This document shows positions 1 to 12,881 of a stretch of 64,000 nucleotides of DNA, piece after piece; positions within the stretch are counted from its first letter, which is position 1, and the number at the start of each line of letters is the position of its first letter. The notes beneath the pieces are model-generated. The model did not search any database. It saw only the letters and a list, made by a program, of their open reading frames with translations, and was not told where the DNA came from. Location: positions 124,001 to 188,000 of the forward strand of contig JAALGZ010000008.1 of the NCBI GenBank assembly GCA_015227615.1. The letters are read 5' to 3'. The position numbers and the translations under genes were made by a program. The DNA is from Labyrinthula sp. Ha (lineage: Eukaryota > Sar > Bigyra > Labyrinthulida > Labyrinthulaceae).

Positions 1-3000
1 TATTAATGGACTTCATAAAATATCATAGGAATGCCAACTTCCGCTCCAATAGTACCTCCCCCTCAAGAGTGGGGATTGGATTTGATATATTGACACTATA
101 TAAATAAGCGTCTTTCCCATATTTTCTCACTTGATAGTCATTAATATTGAGAAAATTCTTTTGATTCATTATTGGAATAAAATTGACTATAAACAAAGAA
201 TTGCAATGGTTTGAAAATTATCGAAATTAATCAACAAGAGGAATGGGGGAATTTTTTTCTAGATAAATTATCAATGAGTCAAATCCAATCCACCACAATA
301 GATAAAAAAATATTCTAAAAGAAAAATTGATATAGTCCAGATTCTTGACGTATGTACATATTTACTATTTGGAACAGTTTTAATCGGTAGCGTGAATTAT
401 TCATCAAGGAGGTAAATATTCTATAGAGTAGAGAATTTTTTCTTATAGTGCTTAACATTTTAATTTTTTTGATTTGAAAAGTTTTATTTAGAAAACCGGT
501 TACAGTTTTTGGGGAGAAGATATTGGATTTGTTTTTTTTTTGAATATTTAGACGGCTTCAACACCATGATGGTATTATTATATTGGGTAGTATTGAAGAG
601 TAATTATAGAAGATTGCAAGAATACTGAGGTTCCAGTTTAATATAGTTCAAAGTTGACGACATTTTCCCTGTACATTTTCTTCCACTTATTCAATGGTAT
701 TAGCGGAAACCAATTATCTATCAGGTTAAAATGAGCACGGTCCATATAACCACTTACTTTTCTAAGGATAACCATTTCTAAGACATTGTACATATTCCTT
801 TCGAGGATTCTTAGGGAATCCCAAAATATTATTTTACACTATCTAACCTATCTTATTATGAAGCAACAGTGTCTTGCTATGATATTTATTCCCCTGCAGC
901 TTCAATCAACATTGTGAAATAAATGTTTCAATATTTTTTGAAAGTCTTAACCCGAACCTATCATTTGAATAGATAGTTCATATTCTTAATACAACCAGAG
1001 ACTGGATATTCATGGCTATCACATATGCTCGATATGTTAATGGAATGTGTTAAAAAGTCTTAATATTTCTAACTTAAAGTTATAAAGAAACAAATTTCAA
1101 ACTACAAAAACATTATCTATGTTTTGTCTTCAAAATAGACACAGGGGTTACTATATGAGACTGATGTGTGAACTTAATGGTTTTATTATCTGTTCCCTCC
1201 ATTATTACTGATGAGAGGGCTACTGTTCTATTATCATATTTTCTTATCATCAAACGAAACAATTATGGTGGTAAGGCTTTTCATAGACTCGGTTTCTTAA
1301 GAATATTGTCTTCGGCACTTAACTGGTTGTATTTTAATGACTTTGTTAATTGTTGCCGACTGTTCAATTTCATATCTTGAATATTCACGTTACCACATTG
1401 GACCATATATTCTATTCATACCTTTTTATTCTTGTCTTTTTATTTATTTGCACCACGAGTCTAGTTTCAGTCATACTTCACTGTTAGATATAGGATTTTT
1501 CATAGATTTCCTTACATTAATTTTCGCATTTGACCTGTTTTCTGGACTCCATTAAAAAATCCAGAACGTTTGTCAGCAGGTTCTATAGCTACTTATCTAG
1601 TTAAGTTTTTGTATATCTCCATATAGTGTCACATTGTTCATTTTATCTTTTTTATTGGTAAAATGTTGATTCATCGGATCTTCTCTATTGGTATTTTTTT
1701 TTTGCCTAGGCATATTAATTCAAAAATCCCTTTTAATTATATATCATAATAGTTAGGAACTCTTGCGAAATAGTAATATGTCATAAATTGATAAAATATT
1801 TAAATCTCTCAAATTTTATCTTTCAAAAAGGAATCTATTCCCAATCAATACATATTGCTCCTCTCAGAATTGAAATTGTATACTTCATCGTGGAATTTGT
1901 TACTACCCTGGAACCATAATATGGTTGCTTACTTATTTTCCTTTAACAGTATTACATTTTCTGTTTCCTTGTAATGGATTATTTGTTAGCCACTTGTGGT
2001 TTCAGGGCTGTCAATTCTGAGAGCTCGTTGGTTGATTTAATTTCCAGCGGAGCCGGTTACAAGAAGAACAGCACTATGTAGATATAAATTTAGAAAAGTT
2101 GATCAACACTATAGAATTGGGGCATCAAGGCAATATCTTTGCAACACTTTTCAACATCACTTGTATACCTTTGAATATATTTGAATTACCTTTTAAGTAT
2201 TTTACACAAAATACTGGGTTTTGCTCTTTGTTTTCTCCATTGAAATTGATAATTCAAAGAAAAAAATTCCTCCAGGCTACATTGCGAGAAAATATTTACT
2301 GAAGATGTCTTTTTATTGTAGAGCAAAACTAAATTCTGAAAATTAGCCTTGTGTTTGATGTTAAGAACGAAGAGTTCATTGGCAAAGTGTTTCGCGATGG
2401 ATACCCTCATTCTCATGGACCTGATAAAAACTGCTTAAGGTAACTTCGCATTTCAGTTTACAGATGATGTGAAAAATATGTTTATGCGATTCGGAGCAAT
2501 AATTCTACTCTCATAATTGTAAAGAAGGATTTTCTCAAAGAGAACCTCCCCATAAGAATAAAAATATCCCCATTTCTTCACATTATATTGTAAAGGGAAG
2601 AAAGAACTTTCTTATTCAGGAGGAGAAATTAAAAAGGCGAATGAGTTTGATTCAGAATTGAAAGCTTGGGTGGAATGCATTCAGTTTTTCTTTACTGGAA
2701 TGAGAATTGATTGTTTTGAAAATTCACACTAATTTAAGGAAACATTGGTCATTTAACTACGGTATTTTCTTTTGATGAAATTCTTCCTGACAAGTATAAA
2801 GTGTATTAAGAGATATACTATTCCTGCCGGTGTTTTCTCCTTAGCCAGTTATTTCTGTCTAGTTACAATTTTATTTACCGCTGAAGATTCGAAATTCATA
2901 TTGTAACGTCTAAAGAGCTTTTGTCCCCATAAAAACATGTGGTCATAGTGTGTACTGGTACAGCAGTCAGACACTATGCAGTCAAGTGTACGACTATTGT

Positions 3001-6000
3001 CTGTTGAGTGAAAATGGATTCATTTGAAATTGTCACTTTATTTCCGGTTGGTATAATAATTGAGCTGGCTTGATTATGAAATAGGGTTATATATTTATGC
3101 AGTTTGGGAATTCGTGATTTATGGGAACTGATGTTCTTTGTACACGTCATTAAGAGTGACCCAAGAACAGTGAAATATAGCCGTAATTGGTGGTAATAAA
3201 AGTTAAGTTTGGAATAAAGAAAGACTTCGTTTACTACTTACTCTTTTTGAAGCTATATTTGGATACTTTACTATTAAGAACAAACTTTACTGCTTATGAC
3301 TTCTTTATGTTCGCACGTTCTGGTTGCGCACGTCGTCTTTATTTTGTTTATCTAGACAGAAAACCTCAATATGCCGTACTTGCTGTTTACACTGTACATA
3401 ATTACAATACAATATTACATTACCGCACGGTTGGTGCAACTTTACATAATACATCTTTACTAATACATAAGCACCAGAAACAACAGAACGTAAAACCTCG
3501 ATATCTCAACAACTACTGGGAGTTAGAGAACCTTACTTATATAATTTAAAGCTCTTTTCAAGATCTTTCAGTTTTTTTTAACTTAATATACTTATCCTCA
3601 TACACATATAGACGATACGGACAATTACTTGTCCAACGACAGGATTGTTCACAAAGTTTCAAAAGGATTCAACCAGAATCATGTTAGTTACTATAAACAC
3701 CCATAACAGTTAGCATATTCTTTTTACATTACTTTAGGAAGTTAAGCAAAAAAAATCACTAGGATTAAGACAAATTTATGTCGAAGATCTTTAGTTAAGA
3801 TAAAACTTTATTTCAAAACTTAGAATATATGAAGCCAAGAAATATATTATATCAAAGAAAGTACCGTATTCTATATCAACAACTTAGAGTAATAGCTCAA
3901 AGTAATGCATAACTTATACTCAACATTTCTTTACTCTAGATTCTCCCTTAACTTAACAAGCAGAAAGATATCACAGCGCCATTAATGAAAAGGTCAGCTT
4001 AGACACCATTTTGTTTAGCTAAGTCTTCGAATACAAGAAAAACTTAATTAATCATCATCAGTAATAGCAAGGAAAAAACCCTTGAGAGTTGACAAAATAT
4101 TTCCTCTCTAAATGAGAATGTGTGCTACTTTTGCAGAAATTGTTAACAGTGCAGCTCCGACACAGGATTCCGTCCAAAACAAATTTAGTATCACCCATGA
4201 GTCATGGAAAACCAAAGATCTATAGCAAGCATCTAAGGAAATACTTGGTGTACTTGAACGAGGAAAACGCCTACTTACAAATGTGGTTTCTTTTCTTTTA
4301 GATACATTTCTTGCAAAGTTTTTATCAACGTATTCACAGTGGCAGAGAAAATACTCTTCATGGATGCAATCAATCTTCCTGCAAGATAATTATAAGTAAT
4401 TTATCATTTAAACAGAGCAGTTCACGAGAAACTTGAATTTATTTCTCTGCAAGTAACAAAATAAATAAAATATGCAATTCTCCTGTTGTCTGAATCTAGC
4501 TTTCACATGCTCTAAATCTTGTGGATAAACGAACCTGATGAAGGTGACTAGCGATATTGCACATTTTCTGTTGGTTGTGAAGAAGATGGCGCGTTGATCT
4601 TGGATATTGCTCTAAGCTTAACGAGCAGCAATTCAAACAATGGTACAAGGTATTTGTATCTTGTTAGATATGCCAGCCCAACAGTAACGGTAATGAACTA
4701 GAACCTGCCAACAATGAGTAAAAGACATTGAAAATAGCAGGTTTTAACCTTTTCAGGATACTTTGCTTGTAGATTAGCCTTGACTACTGATTCTTTGAAT
4801 AACTACTTTTTCGGAATTTTCTTGCTCACAAAACTTCGACTACTTACTTTAACTTCTTCATTGTAACCCTTCTTTTTTTTATCTACTTTTTTTAATTAGA
4901 CCTGCTTATATATATATATATATATATCCTTTCAACTGACTCTGACCATTGATATCCCTTATCCATTCATATTTCCAAGCTCATACTCCTAAACTGGGCC
5001 CTGCATTCTTCCCTTATTCTTTCCCGTTCTCCCTGCGTCCATCTTTTTTCCAAAGCCACTCATTCTAACTTTCGGGTTCACCCAAGCCGGGCTACCCCTG
5101 GGCTTCATGGTTCTTCGTCGGGCGTTTTCTTTTTCAAAGTTCTATTCGTCCTTCCACTTTCTGACCACCAGTTTCTGGTACAGCGAGTTATCGGGATACG
5201 GTTCGAGATAAGGTTCTATTTCCACCCAGTGTCTATCATAGACAGTAGACTAGAAATCTTTACCCATATCGGACCCTGGGTCAAAACAGGAAACAATAAA
5301 GAGATATAGCACGTAAGGTGCAACTGCTGCAGAAGGATGTTCTCATAGAATAGAGCGCACTCGTTATTCTTTTCCCTGCAGTAAACAACAAACGTTGGAT
5401 TTCAGTCACATCGATTTCCAAGAATCACATGATGTGCTTACGCTATTGTTTTCTTCGAAAAGCTTAACATTAACACTTCGATCGTATCCTTTTGCAAAGC
5501 CTGGTCCTAAGTCCCATCTTGTGCTCAAGGTTGTCATGCTTATGTTCAGCATGCAATGTCATGTGGACATGCACTTGCTTTTGACTTTTATTTTCTGCTT
5601 TCTGTAGCGGAACAATACATAGGTACACGACTTCCCTCTTGCTTTCACTATGCTCTATTAAATCATCACTAAGCTTCTCTTCTCTTAAGCTTCTTTACAT
5701 CTTTCCAGTGAACTCATGATGTAGTTTTCGGTAAAACTTTTTTTTTGAATTCTTCTTTTCTTCTGCTTGCTCTAGTGTAACAATATATATATCAGCTATT
5801 TTGTCTTTTCCTCCGACATATTTCAAAGATATACTACTTTCTTTTCCTTCTCTTCTGGTTGAGCTCCTTTATTTCTCTTTTTTTTCTTTGAAGGTAATTC
5901 ACTGCTTTTTAGTTATTATTATTCTCTGGTTGACAGGTTAGGGAATTAAAATATAACGTTATATTGGCCTTGATTTCATATTTTCATGAACTTGACCTGT

Positions 6001-6483
6001 ATCCAGGAGTCATGTTTGCTTTGAAAAGATTATCCTTTCTAGTGGTGAAGTTTTTCCCAAATTCTTTATACTATTCATGTCAGTTTCTGTAATATCTGAA
6101 GAGATAATTTTTAGATGGCCTAGTTTTGAAATAGTGATTAAATTTAATTTAAGTCCAATCAGAGATATCCGTTATTTCGAATCTATTTAACGAAAGCTCT
6201 TACCGTTAAATTTGAGTTCTTATTTATCTAGGAAAGAACAAGTAGCGAAGAGGGTGCATTTCCGCCGTACAAACATAACTATTATCGCTGAACTCTTCGG
6301 AATTAAGGCCATGGGGGTAGCAATTACCGGTAGATTACATGTGGGGTTTAGTTAGCGCACCGGTACACTCTCAAAATAACTCTTTGGTGCTTTATCATAC
6401 CAGTTTTTTGAAAGAGTTTAACTTTGGCCAACCCTGCTGTACTTCGAAACAATCTTATTCAAAAATTAAAAGGAGTACAAGAA
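1..6483. other. long gene-poor interval, left edge
   Basis: I see no confident gene here. Open frames are short, mostly start at non-ATG codons, and read as AT-rich chance frames. Two stretches on the + strand (about 2100-2760 and 4110-4400) have more protein-like translations but carry stops, and I cannot separate them from chance. A (TA)n microsatellite lies at 4907-4927. About 4950-5330 is noticeably richer in G+C than its surroundings, but I find no tRNA or other RNA signature in it. Confidence 0.5.
4907..4927. repeat. (TA)n microsatellite
   Basis: About ten uninterrupted TA units, at the left edge of a more GC-rich stretch. Confidence 0.95.
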
Positions 6484-7980
6484 ATGAATTTCATGATAAA
6501 GTTAAATGCTGCGTTGTTTTTCTTTTGTCATCTGGTTTCTGCTTCCAACGATATACTTCAACTTTGTCTCAACTTGTTTGATATTCCCTCTACCTTTCCA
6601 GGAGAAGAGTTATACAACTCTACTTATCAGTTCCAGTTAATCAACGAACTAGCCGCAGCAGCAATTACTTTTCCAGAGAACGAAAAAGATATTCGTAACA
6701 GTTTGCTCTGTGCTAGAGCAGCGAATATCAAAGTTTCTGTTCTAGGAGGCCAGCACTCGTTTGTTGGATACGGTTTTGGTGATCCTGGAAATCTAGTTAT
6801 CTCCGTCGGAAATTTGAACAAAGTAAGTTATGATGGTGAAATAGTAACATTTGGAGCTGGAGCAAGAGTGGCAACTGTAGCACAGGTTGTAAATCAAACG
6901 AATGGAGCACTGGTTGCACATGTTCGTGGAGCTAGTGTAGGTATGGTAGGTTCTTATATTGGAGGTGGTTTTGGAATAACTTCTAGGTTTCTAGGAGAAC
7001 CAGCAGATACATTAGTCAATGTAACTTATATGTTGCCTTGTGGAAGGATTAAAACTGGTGGTATAGGAAGTGATCTACTGTTTGCAGCTCAAGGTGCAGG
7101 TGCTTCATATGGAGTAATTTTGTCAATGTCGGCCAAAACTTGGAAACCAATCTACGAAACTGCAATATATGTAGATATTAGATCAGAAGACCGTTCACTT
7201 ACTCCAGAAGTGCTAGCAGAATGTTTTCGTATAGTGCAAGACTGGGGAGGTAATATTATCCCAAGACACTTTGCGTTTAGATTTTATGTTCAGGACCAAC
7301 TAAGAGTTGGTATGCAGTCATTTGCGGATCCCAATGAGTTTAATTCAACTCTTCAGACACTTTTAGATACTCTTCCAGTTCAAATGTACATTAATGATTA
7401 TAGGGAACTGACTCCTTGGGAAATGGAAGTTGCTACTGCTGGATCATCTATGAATGAGGACAATGGAGGAACTGTGGGAACTAGAGCATTTTATGTTCAA
7501 TCCCTCACTTTAAACCAAGAGTTGCAACCAGAACTCTTTCAAATACTTGTGGAAAATATTCTTTCCTTTGATGTAGATGGATTTAGAGTTACAGGTTTTA
7601 TGGATTTCTCTGGAGGAAATAGTACCTTCAGTGACATTAGAGATACGGATACTGCTTTGCAACATGGGAATCAAGTTTGGTTACTTCGTATTGATGGTAG
7701 AATTAACTCAAATCCAGGTCTTGGAGATGAGTTTGATTGGCCAGAAGATATGGATACCATATTTAAGAGTTACTTAATTCCATTTGAAAATGCTTTAGTT
7801 GATAATGGATATGAACTTCGTGGGTTTGGTAATTATAGAGATAGAGCTCTTTCTATGGAAGAATGGTCAAGTAGATTATATGGCGACAATTTTGACAGAT
7901 TAGTGAGTATCAAAAGAAAATATGATCCAACTGGTATGTTTAGTTCAAACGCACAGTCAATCCCGGTTATTTGGACTTAG
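6484..7980 (+). CDS. secreted FAD-linked oxidoreductase, berberine-bridge/GOOX-like, copy A
   Basis: 498-residue protein in one exon. I chose the ATG at 6484 because it gives a hydrophobic signal peptide (residues 1 to about 21) matching that of copy B; the frame is open upstream but has no earlier ATG. An FAD-binding PCMH domain occupies about residues 60-240, and the C terminus has the berberine-bridge motif KYDPTGMF...QSIP (about 478-494). The family oxidises sugars, alkaloids or similar alcohols with O2 through covalently held flavin. His91 in GGQHS is the expected 8-alpha-histidyl attachment. The cysteine that would make a second (6-S) link is absent: the matching stretch reads RGASVGMVG (about 148-156). 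Several N-x-S/T sites fit secretion. Substrate unknown. Copies B (56865-58364) and C (right edge) are close paralogues. Confidence 0.93.
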   Translation: MNFMIKLNAALFFFCHLVSASNDILQLCLNLFDIPSTFPGEELYNSTYQFQLINELAAAAITFPENEKDIRNSLLCARAANIKVSVLGGQHSFVGYGFGDPGNLVISVGNLNKVSYDGEIVTFGAGARVATVAQVVNQTNGALVAHVRGASVGMVGSYIGGGFGITSRFLGEPADTLVNVTYMLPCGRIKTGGIGSDLLFAAQGAGASYGVILSMSAKTWKPIYETAIYVDIRSEDRSLTPEVLAECFRIVQDWGGNIIPRHFAFRFYVQDQLRVGMQSFADPNEFNSTLQTLLDTLPVQMYINDYRELTPWEMEVATAGSSMNEDNGGTVGTRAFYVQSLTLNQELQPELFQILVENILSFDVDGFRVTGFMDFSGGNSTFSDIRDTDTALQHGNQVWLLRIDGRINSNPGLGDEFDWPEDMDTIFKSYLIPFENALVDNGYELRGFGNYRDRALSMEEWSSRLYGDNFDRLVSIKRKYDPTGMFSSNAQSIPVIWT

Positions 7981-10900
7981 TTTAGCATAGGTTAAGAAAA
8001 GCTTTTTCAATACTTATTAATATTAATGTTTGGTTTTCTGACCTCCTGTGTATTCTAAACTGTTCTCAAAACATTCTTCTCTCTTTTAAATCTGCTGCAC
8101 GTGGGTGACCAAGACGAAGCAAAAAAAAATTCTTTCCATATTTTGTATGCTTTTAAGGCTTTTAGTATATATTTATAAACTGCTTGTTGAGGAAAGTATA
8201 CTTACATAGAATGAGACCTTCACGGAAACCGAGTTACGAATCTGGAACCCGGCTTTTTTACGCTGGTGTAATTTAGGCCACTGTTCCGTAAGGGATTCTA
8301 GGGGGTTTCGGCAACGCGTACCAGTAACGAAATTTAGTGGAATTTCATGAAATTTACCAGTAACTTAACAGCACAACCCCAAATCCCAACACTATGAACT
8401 CCAGGCATAGACAAAATATAGAGGTGGCGGGGAAAAAGTGAAGTGCACTAGAAGAGACCAACTAAATATTAAAAGTTAAAAAACAGGAAAATGTGCAGCT
8501 GTTTTACCCTAATGTATCTGGGATCTTTTCATGCTCCCCGCGCCTTTAAAAATGGTCCCCATGACTCGGCCCTCCCTCCCCACCCGGCCCTCGATGATGA
8601 GGAGGGATTTACAAAGTTCTAAATGTCTTGAACATAGATGCGCCTAAATATGTATAAAACTTAATAAAAATTTGATTCAGTAACGTGCTTAGAAGCTTAA
8701 ACGACATAATTTTAAATAGTGAAGTTGAGAAGGTTTATATTCGTGCTAAAATTAAAATTTGCGTGTTCCTGATGTAGCAGAAAGTATTATAATATTGTAC
8801 GTAGCTTGATACTAAATTTTCCCTCTTTTTTTCCTCTTGATTCTGAAAAGTCTTTCCTTTTGCATCTGGATTCTGAACTTTTTTTCCTTCCGTATCTTGA
8901 TACAATACTTTCTTTCTTCTTATCATTTTGTTTTTAATTATTGGTTTTTGCTTATTAATTTTGAAGAAATAAATTATTGGGACTAATGGTAGAGTAGCTT
9001 AAATTACGCGAGCGTAGATAAATACTATTCCCACGAATCCCGTATCTTATTTTCTTGTGGAACAGACTTCATTTTGATAATGTCATAGTACTTAGTTTGT
9101 GCTATGAATAGTATCTTGCAGATAGAGGTGGGGTTAGAGAGTGAGTCTTCATTGAGTACTCACTTGGGCTTTTAAGGAATTATCTTAGTGACTAGGAAAA
9201 TGTGAAATCAGGTTGAATTAGAACTTCTTATAGGATTATGAGTTCGCAGACTGAGTCTTCTGGATCCTCAAACCTCCGAAAGCTTACTTTGAGTATGTTG
9301 GAGTTTGATAATACTCAATAAGGAAGTATGCACCGGGTAGATGCCTCGATAAGGGTACCTTTATATTTATTCGTTATATATTAAGTCGATTTTGGGTTAG
9401 TATCTGCTTTTAGTGATATTGATACTTTCCTAGCCACCATGAGCGAGTATTGATATCATCATGACTAATATTTGAGATCTTGGTCACAAGGCACATTCAA
9501 TGATAATTTAATACGGTTCGAAATAAAATATTAATTTATTGCCTTTTTATCCAACGTCATATGGCCCAGCATTATAATGAAAATCTATTGATTGTCAAAA
9601 TAGTATAAAAATCAGTTGATAGGAAACAAAATCCTAATTCTCCTATTCGCAATCAACATTAGAACCATGCTCAAATAACTAATATCAAGTTTCATAATCT
9701 TGGAATCATTTTACAGAGTCAAAACTACTATTCATTTCTTTAAGGAAGAAAAATTAGCTACTTGGTATATTTTTCTGCACTAAGACGCTTTCATCTTTGA
9801 GATTGAATAGGTAAGCAATTGTTCTGCTTTGAATTGCAGCAATATCCTGATAAAACAACATTTAGGCAAATGTGTTTACAACCGCATAGACTGATTACAC
9901 ATCTGCTGAATGTAAGATGCAGATGTAAGAACAGGTTTGCTTTTAATTACCCGGTCCCACCCAGAAAGGAGCTGGTATTCACAACTTCTTAGTTTACTCG
10001 AAATTCAAGAAGAACAAAGCATCTGATATCCATACGATTTGGTTGAAATAGATTTTAATTGCTTGCGTTTGGAGGTATCCTAGGATTACAAATCGCTACC
10101 GCGCAGTAGGGTCAGGGAATCAAGGATGACATAATTCCGCAAAATACACCAGTAAGCTCCAGATCTCTGGTCTAGACAGATAAAATGAAGAAGGAAAGCC
10201 AGGGTAACTCTAACTGCTTAGGGTGCAATATAATTAAAAAGGAGTTTTGCTTTAAGAAACTACCAATAATTGAGGTTGGAAAGTAGAATATCAGAAATAT
10301 GAGTTTAAAAGCGGAAGATGGGGATTATAAGGACATAGTACACAAGAAATAAATGCAATTGTTCAGAATTGGGAAAGGAAAAATACTTCAGACTGAAACA
10401 CAAAAACGGAAGAACTAGGTTCATAGGAATAAAACTATTTAGCCAGAGTTTCAAGTTGACGAGGAAAACCGCAAACGAACCAAAATGGAGGTGTTAATAC
10501 TGATAGTTCCTGTTACATAATGCCTAGACCATATTCTGCATGATAACGTAATATTGACAACCCGAACAACCTATATAAAATTTTACAGTGCGGTACTTAG
10601 CAAAACCTAGAACCAGTGCAAGTGGGGTGTCAACTAAAAAAATTTTTCCCGAAGACTTAGCGGGCGATAGAAAGCAAAGAACAAATTTGTTCTGCCCTAA
10701 TATAGCATCTATAAACAATTAAACTTATTAATTGAAGCACTAAGTATTGATGGAAACATATATTCTCTCCAAAATTAAATGCAAAATATTCCCAAAGCTG
10801 TGAAAATTTCATAATCTCAAAAGCTAAAACATTTCCGATAGAAGAATTTCATATATCCAAGCTTATAAAAACTTAAGAATACCACGAGGGAAACAAGAAT

Positions 10901-11847
10901 TTGAACTTACTCTCCTGCATGTGACAAGGAGTTAACAGGCCTTGCTGTAACCAAGAAACAACGAGGATTTGTGAATTATGGTATTGTTCTAGAGAGATGC
11001 GCAGCTTCTCCAGATTAGGACTTAAATATAGGTATAGCCTGGAGATTGACTACTGGCGTTGACGTGTTTATAATCAGTTGGTTCTTTTGAGATCTAAACC
11101 TGGAGGAAGCGTGATGTTATAATTTTTATCTGTTAATTAAGCAATGTATATATTTTAGTTGAAAAGGTTGATCACTTCCATATATTCTTGCTAGCTTTGT
11201 ACTATCTATCTCAAGAGAATTGTTATTGAGATATATATACTAGGTTGAAATATCCTTTTCGAGCATGCTGCGAAGGCAAAAATCTCGTGACTGAGCAATA
11301 GATGACGTCATCTTGACATAGTTAACTAATTGTTATCTTTCAACTTTCGTATCAGTAATAACATTTGCAAATTTGGTCCATAAGGTCATTAGGGCAAAAG
11401 AGAAGCATTCCCGGTTAAAGGCCCTAGCACGAACTTAACAAACTATACAAGTTCGTCGTTTGTCCCTTAAGAACTCTGGTTAATTATTCTCATTAGATAC
11501 ATATTTACACAAACATTGCAAATCGTTCGGAAAAAATTATGATTTGCAAACAACTATGTTTTTGAGAATAAAGTATAAGTCGGAGATATCAAACAGCAAG
11601 TTAATTTACGCAATAAAGCATCCAAACAAAAGCTTACTATTTTTTTCTTGAAACATGTACGATGTTTCCTTTATATACTTTCTCAAGCCCAAGCTTTCCT
11701 AAAATACAAACTGGATATTTTTCCTTTTGCCTATCGATACTGTTCTATTCAGTGGCCACATGGCCCATTTAATTGTGATACGGAACGCTCATAAATTTGG
11801 AACTGTTATCGGATCAAACAGGAAATAAAAAAATACAAAAGAGGAGG
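7981..11847. other. gene-poor interval
   Basis: No confident gene. About 8200-8600 is a more GC-rich island holding two direct copies of ACCAGTAAC (8320-8328 and 8356-8364) around an AAATTT-rich near-palindrome. A perfect 12-bp palindrome containing a CRE/bZIP core lies at 11301-11312. The rest is AT-rich with short frames only. A leader exon for the downstream carbonic anhydrase may be hidden at its right end. Confidence 0.5.
11301..11312. promoter_or_regulatory. perfect CRE-type palindrome GATGACGTCATC
   Basis: A 12-bp perfect palindrome whose core TGACGTCA is the full bZIP (CREB/ATF) consensus, about 540 bp upstream of the first carbonic anhydrase exon I can place. The 8-bp core alone could occur about once in a window of this size by chance, so function is only a suggestion. 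Confidence 0.25.
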
Positions 11848-12689
11848 ATGACTGAGTGGACTTATCAAGGGTAAATTGACATTAAAGCATTTATTTTCTT
11901 AGAGAAACTGGATGTAAATTCTGGGGTGACTTGGGGTATGATATATGTAACGACGGTATATGTTTATTCGGGAATGTTTACTCTGCTTAGGCCGAAGACA
12001 GTCACCAATCAACATAAACACAAGAAAGGTAGTTGAAAAAGATCGAAGTATATATTTATATAGTTTCTCATATTTAGAACAATGTGATCTCAAAGTGTCA
12101 AAGTAATTTTAAAGCGTATGTATAATATTATAGAGGCTACGATAAATGTCACTGTAGAATTTTGAACACAGGATTTACAGTCAAGTGCTTACCAAAAGGT
12201 GGTAAAGCAACAAACTGTAAGGTAACTTTGAATGATACAGACTACTACTTAATTCAATTTCATTTTCATTCTCCAGCAGAGCATAGAATAGATAATAAAC
12301 TACCTATGCTTGAGTTGCACTTGGTTCACCAATCTGACGAAGGAGATCTGACTGTACTTGGATTTATTTTTGAGATTGGAGATAGAAGTACTTTTTTGGA
12401 ACAATTCTGGGAAGGGTTACCTAAAAGAAGAGGAAAGAAGAAAAAGATTCCAAATGATATTACGTTTGATGAGCTCAGAGGGATGCATAGTGATGACGCA
12501 GGATTGTGGAGATATGATGGAAGTTTGACTACTCCACCATGTTCTGAAGGTGTTAATTGGGTTGTGTATCAGCAGAGATTGACTTGTTCGAGAAAACAGC
12601 TAGAGAATTATAAAAAGAGGTTTCCAATGAAGACCAATAGACCAGTGCAGAACAAGTTCAAGAGAAGGGTTACCAGTTACCAGTCTTAA
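11848..12689 (+). CDS. alpha-class carbonic anhydrase, four exons with tiny introns
   Basis: Exons 11848-11870, 11903-11955, 11991-12102 and 12158-12689; GT-AG introns of 32, 35 and 55 nt. The join is exactly 720 nt and restores WTYQG, FWGDLGYDIC, DGRRQSPINI and KILNTGFTV in order. Product 239 residues, converting CO2 to bicarbonate. Zinc ligands are His98, His100 (FHFHSPAEH) and His117 (ELHLVH); Thr187/Thr188 lie in SLTTPPC. Phe69 occupies the position of the proton-shuttle His64 of human CA II, so a fast shuttle is not expected. Cys23 and Cys191 match the disulfide typical of secreted members. A signal peptide would be expected, but none is encoded from the ATG at 11848, so an unplaced leader exon upstream is likely and the true start is uncertain. 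It faces HFM1 tail to tail, 192 bp apart. Confidence 0.9.
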
Positions 12690-12881
12690 ACAGGGGGAAG
12701 GCGTGACACAGGCGTATATTTTGTATATGCGCATTTTGCAACTTTTGATGTCCATTAAGTTAGAGTTTTTTTTGCGTAAGATTGGAATTTATCGATTTTT
12801 TCTCCTGACTGCACAAAGCCCGTTTAATCCGTTTGATAAGACTTGTCCTGCAGGTCTTAAGAAGTTATCCAGTTTATCATT

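Noticed and set aside
2099-2760. Chain of protein-like short frames that could be a decayed gene
   Set aside because: Frame changes and stops are needed to read it as one gene, and I recognise no family; indistinguishable from chance by eye.
3187-3549. 120-codon open frame on the + strand
   Set aside because: Starts at TTG directly after a stop, has no motif, and about one frame this long is expected by chance in the window.
4110-4400. Protein-like + frame with a single stop
   Set aside because: An overlapping frame is almost equally open, and one such stretch is within chance over 64 kb and six frames; no homologue recognised.
5190-5215. GGTTCGA word resembling a tRNA B box
   Set aside because: No A box, anticodon arm or acceptor pairing around it; the same holds for GGTTCGA words near 9515 and 40284.
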